The translations under genes and the position numbers were made by a program. Under the pieces are notes generated by a model. That model made no database searches, had not been told where the DNA came from, and saw nothing but the letters and a program-made list of their open reading frames with translations. From assembly GCA_964244955.1 (NCBI GenBank), contig CAXTKQ010000030.1, forward strand, positions 1-32,403: DNA of 32,403 bases, in the 5' to 3' direction. Below, piece after piece: positions 7,630 through 13,962 of this stretch. Positions within the stretch are counted from its first letter, which is position 1. Each line of letters starts with the position of its first letter. The stretch is from Mucilaginibacter_A sp964244955 (lineage in GTDB: Bacteria; Bacteroidota; Bacteroidia; Sphingobacteriales; Sphingobacteriaceae).

Positions 7630-8137
7630 CACAGGGAAAGCCTTGTTCTTTCATTTCAACCGCACTTTCTTCCACTTTTTGCGCCAAGTTGTTTTTGTAT
7701 TGAATAAGGTTTTGCGCCAACGTTTCATCGCCAACCGATAAAATTTGTGCCGCCAAAATCCCGGCATTTTTGGCCGCATTTAAAGCAACCGTAGCCACCG
7801 GGATACCATTGGGCATTTGCAAAATAGACAACACAGAATCCCAGCCATCAATGGAATTGCTGGATTTGATGGGCACACCAATCACCGGCAAATGCGTAAG
7901 CGAAGCGACCATTCCGGGCAAATGCGCCGCGCCGCCAGCTCCGGCAATAATTACTTTTAAACCACGGCCGGCAGCAGCTTTGGCGTAATTAAACAAGCGA
8001 TCAGGCGTGCGATGGGCAGAAACAACGGTTATTTCGTAAGGAACGCCTAATTCTTTTAAAACGTCGGCAGCATCTTGCATCATTGGCAAATCGGATTTGC
8101 TGCCCATGATGATGCCGATTTTGGTTTGTTGGTTCAT
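7622..8137 (-). CDS. purE: N5-carboxyaminoimidazole ribonucleotide mutase (PurE class I)
   Basis: Converts N5-CAIR to CAIR in purine synthesis, acting after PurK. About 171 residues. Visible motifs: GSKSD (residues 12-16), SAHRTP (40-45), GAGGAAHLPGM and DGWDSVLSILQMPNGIPVAT. I start it at the ATG at 8137 (MNQQTKIGIIMGSKSD). A second ATG at 8158 would add seven residues encoded by a dispersed word repeat (ATGAACCATGAACTATCAAC) and is not typical of the family. purK lies upstream on the same strand but the 130-nt gap holds an inverted word repeat, unlike the tight purEK operons of other bacteria. The final codons run into a short-repeat copy. Confidence 0.96.
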   Translation of the reverse strand: MNQQTKIGIIMGSKSDLPMMQDAADVLKELGVPYEITVVSAHRTPDRLFNYAKAAAGRGLKVIIAGAGGAAHLPGMVASLTHLPVIGVPIKSSNSIDGWDSVLSILQMPNGIPVATVALNAAKNAGILAAQILSVGDETLAQNLIQYKNNLAQKVEESAVEMKEQGFPCDF

Positions 8138-8263
8138 GGTTGATAGTTCATGGTTCATAGTTCAAAAATTGAAAGTTAAAAGAAAAGGATTTATTGATCG
8201 TGATCAAAATTTAGAGATAAACTGGTGCAGCTACCATGAACCATCAACTATTAACTATCAACT
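8131..8263. repeat. Inverted word repeat between purE and purK
   Basis: 8131-8163 reads GGTTCATGGTTGATAGTTCA and continues TGGTTCATAGTTC; 8233-8263 carries the complementary words (CCATGAACCATCAACTATTA, then ACTATCAACTC). The arms flank about 70 nt and could pair as an imperfect hairpin. The left arm reaches the purE start codon and creates an extra in-frame ATG. Similar words recur at 27461-27495. Confidence 0.7.
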
Positions 8264-8269
8264 CCAATT

Positions 8270-9409
8270 TCAACTCACCACCTTCAAGGTCTTCTGCACG
8301 TACCTCGCTTTTTCAACCGCTTTTTCCCGGTCGGCATCTACCACCGTAACGTGGCCCATTTTGCGCATCGGTTTGGTTAACGCTTTGCCGTATAGATGCA
8401 CGTAAACGCCGTGTATTTTCACCACATCTTCCAGGCATTTGTAAACCGCTGGCCCTTCGTGTCCGGCTTCGCCCAAAACATTCACCATCACGGCATGGTG
8501 CAAACCGGAAGTATCGCCCAAAGGCAAACCAAAAATAGCGCGCAAATGCTGCTCAAACTGCGAAACCACGTTGCCTTCGATGGTTTGGTGGCCGCTGTTG
8601 TGCGGGCGCGGGGCCAGTTCGTTCACTAAAATATTGCCGTGTTTGTCCAAAAACATTTCTACCGCCAGCAAACCAACGATGTTTAGTTTTTCAGCAATGT
8701 CAACAGCAATCTGTTGTGCTTTTTGCTGGATTTCAAAACTCAGCAGCGAAGGAGAGATCAGAAATTCTACTAGGTTCGCTTCCGGGTTAAATTCCATTTC
8801 TACCATCGGGAACGCTTTTACTTCGCCTGTGATGTTTCGGGCCACAATTACCGCAATTTCCTTTTCAAAATCAATCATTTCTTCGATTAAACTCGGTTCT
8901 GTAAAAGCGTTGGCCAAATATGTTTCGTCCAAAATCTTGTACACACCACGGCCGTCGTAACCGTCTTTCCGCAGTTTCTGAATGTATGGGAAATGAAAAT
9001 GGCTTTCTTTAAATTCCTCCGGCGAAGAAATAATTTTGAAATGTGCAGTCGGAATATCGTTCTCTTTAAAAAACTGTTTTTGCAAGCCTTTGTCCTGAAT
9101 CAACCTGATAATCCGCGATTGCGGATAAACCAGCACGCCTTCTTTTTCCAATTGTGCCAGCGCATCAACGTTTACTTTTTCGATTTCAATCGTCAGCAAA
9201 TCGGTTTTTTTGCCAAAGTTGTAAACCGTATCGTAATCGCTTAAAGAACCCACCACAAACTCGTCGCACAATTTTTTGCAGGGCGCGTTTCGGTCCGGGT
9301 CCAGCACTTTTATGGTTACGTTATAATTGATGGCTTGCTGGATCAGCATCCGGCCCAACTGTCCGCCGCCCAAAATCCCCAGCTTTAAATCTCCGTAAAA
9401 TGCTTTCAT
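8270..9409 (-). CDS. purK: N5-carboxyaminoimidazole ribonucleotide synthase (PurK)
   Basis: An ATP-grasp ligase that makes N5-CAIR from AIR, bicarbonate and ATP, the substrate of PurE. About 379 residues. Visible: the N-terminal LKLGILGGGQLGRML, DGYDGRGVYKI in the ATP-grasp domain, VGLLAVEMFLDKHGNILVNE, and APRPHNSGHQTIEG near the C-terminal third, all typical. Start at the ATG at 9409 (MKAFYGDLKLG); a TTG at 9421 adds only four residues. It is transcribed toward purE. Confidence 0.96.
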   Translation of the reverse strand: MKAFYGDLKLGILGGGQLGRMLIQQAINYNVTIKVLDPDRNAPCKKLCDEFVVGSLSDYDTVYNFGKKTDLLTIEIEKVNVDALAQLEKEGVLVYPQSRIIRLIQDKGLQKQFFKENDIPTAHFKIISSPEEFKESHFHFPYIQKLRKDGYDGRGVYKILDETYLANAFTEPSLIEEMIDFEKEIAVIVARNITGEVKAFPMVEMEFNPEANLVEFLISPSLLSFEIQQKAQQIAVDIAEKLNIVGLLAVEMFLDKHGNILVNELAPRPHNSGHQTIEGNVVSQFEQHLRAIFGLPLGDTSGLHHAVMVNVLGEAGHEGPAVYKCLEDVVKIHGVYVHLYGKALTKPMRKMGHVTVVDADREKAVEKARYVQKTLKVVS

Positions 9410-9455
9410 GTGAGGGTACAAGTTTAACGCAAACTTACGGATTAGCCCAAACCGA

Positions 9456-9480
9456 ATACTGTTTTTATCGGCACATTTTT
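9456..9480 (+). repeat. ATACTGTTTTTAYC variant of the dispersed repeat
   Basis: ATACTGTTTTTATC, GGC, ACATTTTTG. It has the same layout as the main repeat but with ACTGT in place of GCTTC. It lies in the 114-nt divergent gap between purK and the isocitrate dehydrogenase gene, reading toward the latter. Confidence 0.6.
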
Positions 9481-9523
9481 GTTGTGAAACTGTATATTCG
9501 CTTCCTTATCAAAATAAGCTGTC

Positions 9524-10936
9524 ATGAAAACAAAAATAGCAGTTGCCAAAGGCGACGGAATTGGCCCGGAGATTATGGATGCCGTTTTGGGCATTTTTAA
9601 AGCCAACGATGTTCCGTTGGATTATGAATTTGTGGAGATGGGCAAATCGTATTTTGATGCAGGCCATTCTACCGGGATGACAGCTTTGGCAAAAGAAACC
9701 ATCGAAAACCTGGGCATTTTGTTTAAAGGCCCGATGGAAACGCCAAAAGGAAAAGGTGTAAAAAGCATTAACGTAACCGCCCGTAAAGTTTGGAACACGT
9801 ACGCCAACCAGCGCGATTTCAGGACGTTGAATGGTGTGGACACGGTTTTTTCCAGGGCGGGCATCCAGATTAATTTAACCATCGTCCGCGAAAACATTGA
9901 AGATACTTACGGCGGCATCGAACACATGCTGACCAATGATGTTGCCGTTGGCCGTCGTTTGATTTCGCGTACCGGTTCGGCACAAGTGATCAAATATGCT
10001 TTTGAAATGGCCAAAAGAAAAGGCAACACCAAAATTGCCTGCGGCCACAAAGCCAACATTATGAAACTGACCGACGGTATTTTTTTAGATACTTTTTATG
10101 AGATCGCGAAAGATTACCCGCACATTTATGCAACCGATATTATTGTAGATGATTTGTGCATGAAACTGGTGAGCAAGCCCGAAACTTTTGAAGTAGTGGT
10201 TTTGCCGAATTTGCAAGGCGATATCGTATCCGACCTTTGTGCCGGGCTGGTTGGCGGCCTTGGTTTTGCGCCGTCGGCAAACATCGGCGATTTTATTTCT
10301 ATTTTTGAAGCCGTACATGGCACAGCACCGGATATTGCCGGCCGGAATATTGCCAACCCAACTGCTTTATTATTGTCTGGCGTGGCAATGTTGCGTTTTA
10401 TGGGTTTGACACAAAATGCGGCAACGATAGAAAATGCTTTGCTTTATACGTTGGAGCAAGGCGTGCACACCGGCGATTTTGGTGATAAAACCATCCCGGC
10501 CAGCAACACCACGCAGTTTGCTGATGCGATTATTGCAAACCTCGGCCTAACACCGGTAAAAGGCGTGGCTACTTCCAAAGCAAATTTTGTAAAATCAACG
10601 CTTGTTGCCGAAAAGCCGACGCAAAACATCATCCGCGAAACAGAACCTGGAATTGCCGAAGAAATAATGGGCGCAGATATTTTTGTGGAAACCATGCTTC
10701 AGCCCAAAGCATTGGCCGAACTGGCACAAAGCAAACTGAACGAAAAGTTTAAACTGACCATGATTTCCAACCGAGGCACGCAAACCTGGCCAACCGGTTC
10801 TGTTTTTACCGAACTGACCAACCAGTCGCGTTTGCGCTACGAGAAAAACGACGGGCAGGAACTTTCGGCCAAAGATATTTTTGACCTGGCTTCCCGTGTT
10901 TCCGAAGTGATCAACGTTTGTTCGATAGAATTTTGA
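9524..10936 (+). CDS. icd: NADP-type isocitrate dehydrogenase (long, Thermus-like), probable C-terminal frameshift
   Basis: Oxidative decarboxylation of isocitrate to 2-oxoglutarate in the TCA cycle. The 470-residue product has the isocitrate-binding SINVTAR (S81, N83, R87), IVRENIEDTYGG, the metal-site Asp residues in NLQGDIVSDL, the nucleotide-loop EAVHGTAPDIAGRNIANP, and the extra C-terminal domain (about 130 residues) of the Thermus-type enzyme. Cofactor choice is not proven. The frame stops at a TGA at 10934-10936 directly after CSIEF, but the -1 frame continues with LKKFGGKLGYSLAQGQ to a TAA at 10981-10983. Adding one T to the TTTT run restores CSIEF-LKKFGG, giving 486 residues. So the last 16 residues are probably lost to a one-base homopolymer deletion or a sequence error. 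Confidence 0.93.
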   Translation: MKTKIAVAKGDGIGPEIMDAVLGIFKANDVPLDYEFVEMGKSYFDAGHSTGMTALAKETIENLGILFKGPMETPKGKGVKSINVTARKVWNTYANQRDFRTLNGVDTVFSRAGIQINLTIVRENIEDTYGGIEHMLTNDVAVGRRLISRTGSAQVIKYAFEMAKRKGNTKIACGHKANIMKLTDGIFLDTFYEIAKDYPHIYATDIIVDDLCMKLVSKPETFEVVVLPNLQGDIVSDLCAGLVGGLGFAPSANIGDFISIFEAVHGTAPDIAGRNIANPTALLLSGVAMLRFMGLTQNAATIENALLYTLEQGVHTGDFGDKTIPASNTTQFADAIIANLGLTPVKGVATSKANFVKSTLVAEKPTQNIIRETEPGIAEEIMGADIFVETMLQPKALAELAQSKLNEKFKLTMISNRGTQTWPTGSVFTELTNQSRLRYEKNDGQELSAKDIFDLASRVSEVINVCSIEF

Positions 10937-10993
10937 AAAAATTTGGCGGCAAACTAGGCTATTCGCTGGCGCAGGGGCAATAATTTTTTAAAC

Positions 10994-11019
10994 TGATTTT
11001 TATATGGTAAAAGAAGCAT
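10994..11019 (-). repeat. ATGCTTCTTTTAYC dispersed repeat
   Basis: On the minus strand: ATGCTTCTTTTACCATATAA followed by AAATC. It faces the degenerate plus-strand copy at 11038, forming a head-to-head pair with an 18-nt spacer downstream of the isocitrate dehydrogenase gene. Confidence 0.85.
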
Positions 11020-11037
11020 CCGGTTGTAATTGGCCAG

Positions 11038-11063
11038 ATGCTTCTTGTTTTCAAAAAAAATTT
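11038..11063 (+). repeat. ATGCTTCTTTTAYC dispersed repeat, degenerate copy
   Basis: ATGCTTCTTGTTTTCAAAAA followed by AAATTT. One T is replaced by G and the middle is altered. It sits between the minus-strand copy at 10994-11019 and composite unit 2. Confidence 0.5.
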
Positions 11064-11077
11064 GTTGGCTTGGGCCA

Positions 11078-11275
11078 ATGCTTCTTTTACCGGTGTTTTT
11101 TAAGTGCTTTGTTCTGTTCTGTCATCCCGGTGCTTGCTGTTGTCCCGGTGCTTGCTGTCATCCCGACCAAAGGAGGAATCTTATTCAAAGCGAGGTTCTT
11201 TTCTTGTTGAAATAAAATTTCTCCCTTCGGATCGAAATGACAAAACGCGATGCTTCTTTTACCACCCTAAAATTT
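11078..11275 (+). repeat. Composite repeat unit 2
   Basis: A short-repeat copy at 11078 (ATGCTTCTTTTACCGGTG) is followed by CTTTGTTCTGTTCT, an 18-nt sequence twice in tandem (11121-11138 and 11139-11156, GTCATCCCGGTGCTTGCT and GTTGTCCCGGTGCTTGCT), the 92-nt hairpin repeat at 11157-11248 (GTCATCCCGACCAAAGGAGG ... ATCGAAATGACAAAACGC) and a second direct short-repeat copy at 11250-11275. It makes up most of the 447-nt gene-free stretch 10937-11383, whose first 47 nt are the out-of-frame tail of the isocitrate dehydrogenase gene. Confidence 0.88.
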
Positions 11276-11383
11276 ACCGGATATTTTTAAATTAGCAACA
11301 GTAAACCAACCAGGCCGGAACAAATAATTTTCAGTTACGTTAAGGAGGCCGGCAACCCGATTTTGATTTAAAACAGCATCGCC

Positions 11384-12523
11384 TTGAAGAAAATCTTACC
11401 ACTTTCAAACACCTGGGCTTCCAGCTTGCTTACCTTAATTGCGTTGGGTTTTATCGTTGTCGAAGGCAAGCTCATCCTATGCCCGCTGGTTTTTTCGATG
11501 CTTTTCTCGCTGCTGTTGCTTCCGGTTGGCCAGTATTTTGAACAAAGGTTCAAAATGCACCGAAGCGCAGCCTCCATGATGGCAATTTTAATGATGCTGA
11601 CCGTTGTTGCCCTGGTGATGTACCTGCTGGGCTCGCAAATTGCAGATTTGCTTGACGATTGGCCACAGATCAAAGCACAGTTGGCAAGTTCGTTTTATAA
11701 ACTTTTAAATTGGATCAAGGATAATTTCAATGTAACCGCTAAACGGCAGATGAATATTGTGGACAGCGCAACGGGCAATATTTCTGCCGGCGGAAGCACC
11801 ACAACCGCCATTGGGATAACTGTGCTAACGGCTTCGTCCATTCTTCTTTTCTGGGTTTTTGCCATTATTGATACTTTTTTCCTGCTGATTTACCGCCGTT
11901 TGTTGCTCCAGTTTCTGATTTATGTTTTCAAGAAAGAAAATGCCATCGCTGTTTTTGAAGTGGTAGAACGCATCAAATATATCATCACCAAATATATTAC
12001 CGGCTTATTGCTGGAGATGATGGTCGTTTCGACCGCAAGTTGCACCGTTTTTTTGATTGGCGGCGTGAAATATGCGTTGTTGCTTGGACTGATAACCGGG
12101 ATTTTCAACATTATTCCTTACGTTGGCATTGCCACGGCTTTGCTGCTCAGTACCATCATTACCATCAGCACGGCAGCACCAACGGCCACCGTTGTCCTCG
12201 TGATCTCAACCATTGTGGTGATCCATTTAATAGACAGTAATATTTTGCTGCCGATGATTGTAGGTTCGCAAGTGCGTATCAATGCACTGATCACCATTTT
12301 GGGCGTTGTTTTGGGCGAAATGTTGTGGGGAATACCAGGTATGTTTTTATCCATTCCGGTGATTGCAGTTTTGAAAATTATTTTTGACCGGGTAGATAGT
12401 TTACAACCTTGGGGACTGTTATTGGGCGATGAAATTATGCCGGAAGATAAAGTGGAAACCCGGGTTTTTGTGGCAGAAGAAGAGATCGTGGCCAGCGCAG
12501 AAACCGGTCCAACGGAGCGCTAA
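11384..12523 (+). CDS. AI-2E family transporter (PerM/YdiK type permease)
   Basis: A 379-residue multi-pass membrane protein with the family layout: hydrophobic segments at the N-terminus, a soluble stretch (about 100-145), then a membrane block with the conserved LITGIFNIIPYVGIATALLL and a late segment after LITILGVVLGEMLWGIPGMF. Relatives have been linked to autoinducer-2 export or Na+/H+ antiport; the substrate cannot be told from sequence. The start is a TTG at 11384: an in-frame TAA at 11369-11371 excludes anything further upstream and no ATG follows near the start. The N-terminus begins MKKILPLSNTWASSLLTLIA. It stands alone between two composite repeat units. Confidence 0.88.
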   Translation: MKKILPLSNTWASSLLTLIALGFIVVEGKLILCPLVFSMLFSLLLLPVGQYFEQRFKMHRSAASMMAILMMLTVVALVMYLLGSQIADLLDDWPQIKAQLASSFYKLLNWIKDNFNVTAKRQMNIVDSATGNISAGGSTTTAIGITVLTASSILLFWVFAIIDTFFLLIYRRLLLQFLIYVFKKENAIAVFEVVERIKYIITKYITGLLLEMMVVSTASCTVFLIGGVKYALLLGLITGIFNIIPYVGIATALLLSTIITISTAAPTATVVLVISTIVVIHLIDSNILLPMIVGSQVRINALITILGVVLGEMLWGIPGMFLSIPVIAVLKIIFDRVDSLQPWGLLLGDEIMPEDKVETRVFVAEEEIVASAETGPTER

Positions 12524-12541
12524 GTGTTTGTTAAAATGAAG

Positions 12542-12768
12542 CATGCTTCTTTTACCGGTATTTTTTTTTGCCTTGTTCTGTCGTCCTTGCGTTTGCTGCC
12601 ATTCCGTCGCTTGCTGTCATCCCGAACCGAAGGGAGGGATCTTCTTCAAAGCGAATAAACTTGTAAGGTTGAAAGAGGATTTCTCCCTTCGGTCGAAATG
12701 ACAACGCGTGCTTCCTCTTTATTAATAGAACCAAAATCAACATACTTCTTTTAGCACTATAAAATTGG
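12542..12768 (+). repeat. Composite repeat unit 3
   Basis: A short-repeat copy at 12543 (ATGCTTCTTTTACCGGTATT), then CCTTGTTCTG, two diverged 18-nt tandem units (12580-12597, 12598-12615), the hairpin repeat at 12616-12708 (GTCATCCCGAACCGAAGGGA ... GGTCGAAATGACAACGCG), a degraded copy at about 12709 (TGCTTCCTCTTTATTA) and a closing direct copy at 12742-12766 (ATACTTCTTTTAGC, then TATAAAATTGG) that reaches the last codons of bioB. It aligns with unit 2 over its whole length. Confidence 0.85.
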
Positions 12769-13764
12769 TGCTTCCATTAAAACCGGTTCCTGCTGCGGCC
12801 TGCCGTTTTTGAAAGCTTTGCGTGGCTTTAAGCCCAGCAATTCAAACATCGCCATATCGGTATCGAAAGAAGGGTTTGGCGTGGTGAGGAGTTTATCACC
12901 GGCAAATAACGAATTGGCACCGGCCATAAAACACAAAGCTTGTTCTACCGTGCTCATTTCGGTTCTTCCTGCGGATAAACGCACTACTGTTTTTGGCATG
13001 ATAATCCTGGTGGTGGCAATCATCCGAACCATGTCCCAAACAGAAACCCGCGGCTGATTGGCCAATGGCGTCCCTTTTACTGGAACCAAAGCATTAATTG
13101 GCACAGATTCGGGATGTTTAGGCAGGTTGGACAAAGTTTTCAGCATCGAAATCCGGTCTTCCACCGTTTCGCCCAAACCAATAATGCCGCCGCTGCAAAC
13201 CGTAATTTTTGCTTTGCGCACATGTTCTAAAGTTTGCAAACGGTCGTCGTAAGTCCTGGTCGTGATGATCCGTTTGTAATCGTCTTCCGAAGTATCCAAG
13301 TTGTGGTTATAGGCATACAAACCGGCATCGGCCAAGCGTTGGGCTTGTGCTTCGTTTAGCATTCCCAGTGTACAGCAAACCTCCATGTCCAGTTCGTTTA
13401 CTGCTTTTACCATCTCAATTACCTTGTCGAAATCGCGGTTGTCGCGCACTTCGCGCCAAGCCGCGCCCATGCACAAACGCGAAGCGCCGCCAGCTTTTGC
13501 TTTTTCGGCAGCGGCAATCACTTCGTCTTTTGGCATCATCGCATGAACATCTACGCCGGTGTTGTAGCGTGCGGCTTGCGGACAATAAGCGCAATCTTCC
13601 GGGCAGCCGCCGGTTTTGATAGAGATCAAAGAACTGATCTGGACTTCGGCATAATCTTTATTTTCGCGATGCACTGTTGCTGCCTGGTAAATCAAATCCA
13701 AAAGCGGCGTGTGGTATATTTCGGCAATTTCTTCTTTCGTCCAGTTGTTTCTGATCTCAGTCAT
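12757..13764 (-). CDS. bioB: Biotin synthase
   Basis: A radical SAM enzyme that inserts sulfur into dethiobiotin, the last step of biotin synthesis. About 335 residues. The [4Fe-4S]/SAM motif CxxxCxxC is in GGCPEDCAYCPQAARY (about residues 54-61). Auxiliary [2Fe-2S] ligands fit the Cys in RLCMGAAWRE, EVCCTLGM and ITVCSGGIIGLGE and the Arg in RLSAGR. Start at the ATG at 13764 (MTEIRNNWTKEE); a TTG two codons upstream is less likely. No other bio gene is adjacent. A variant repeat copy lies just upstream, in sense orientation. Confidence 0.97.
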   Translation of the reverse strand: MTEIRNNWTKEEIAEIYHTPLLDLIYQAATVHRENKDYAEVQISSLISIKTGGCPEDCAYCPQAARYNTGVDVHAMMPKDEVIAAAEKAKAGGASRLCMGAAWREVRDNRDFDKVIEMVKAVNELDMEVCCTLGMLNEAQAQRLADAGLYAYNHNLDTSEDDYKRIITTRTYDDRLQTLEHVRKAKITVCSGGIIGLGETVEDRISMLKTLSNLPKHPESVPINALVPVKGTPLANQPRVSVWDMVRMIATTRIIMPKTVVRLSAGRTEMSTVEQALCFMAGANSLFAGDKLLTTPNPSFDTDMAMFELLGLKPRKAFKNGRPQQEPVLMEAPIL

Positions 13765-13770
13765 GTACAA

Positions 13771-13797
13771 ATAAATTTTAGTTGATAAAAACAGTAT
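13771..13797 (-). repeat. ATACTGTTTTTAYC variant of the dispersed repeat
   Basis: On the minus strand: ATACTGTTTTTATC, AAC, TAAAATTTAT, ending 6 nt before the bioB ATG and reading toward it. Confidence 0.55.
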
Positions 13798-13864
13798 GCG
13801 GCAAATTTAGATAAATGGATTTGGGATTTGCTATAGAATTTTTGCATTGCTAAAAAAGGTTGAT

Positions 13865-13889
13865 GATTTTTAGGGGATAAAAGAAGCAT
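13865..13889 (-). repeat. ATGCTTCTTTTAYC dispersed repeat
   Basis: On the minus strand: ATGCTTCTTTTATCCCCTAA followed by AAATC. Together with the same-orientation copy at 17423-17447 it brackets the A+T-rich S8 protease operon as a direct repeat. Confidence 0.88.
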
Positions 13890-13903
13890 GGCTTTAACCA
13901 AAG

Positions 13904-13942
13904 AAAAAGCCGCAATAATTTGATGGTTGTTGCGGCTTTTGT
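13904..13942 (-). terminator. Rho-independent terminator of the S8 protease operon
   Basis: On the minus strand AAAAGCCGCAA, a 14-nt loop region and TTGCGGCTTTTT form an 11-bp stem ending in a T-run, about 20 nt after the S8 protease stop. The stem is A-rich on the other side, so it may also work in the plus direction. Confidence 0.85.
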
Positions 13943-13962
13943 TATAACTGATTTGGTTAATT

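Noticed and set aside
10921..10983. Programmed -1 frameshift at the end of isocitrate dehydrogenase
   Set aside because: No X-XXY-YYZ heptamer lies in the correct phase before the TGA and no downstream pseudoknot is evident; mutation or sequence error is simpler.
11119..11215. Short Cys/Leu/Ser-rich open frames across composite unit 2
   Set aside because: They translate the 18-nt tandem and hairpin repeats and carry no coding signature.
7460..12768. CRISPR array
   Set aside because: The direct short repeats are 145-200 nt apart with homologous, hairpin-forming sequence between them, not unique spacers of even length; no cas gene is present.
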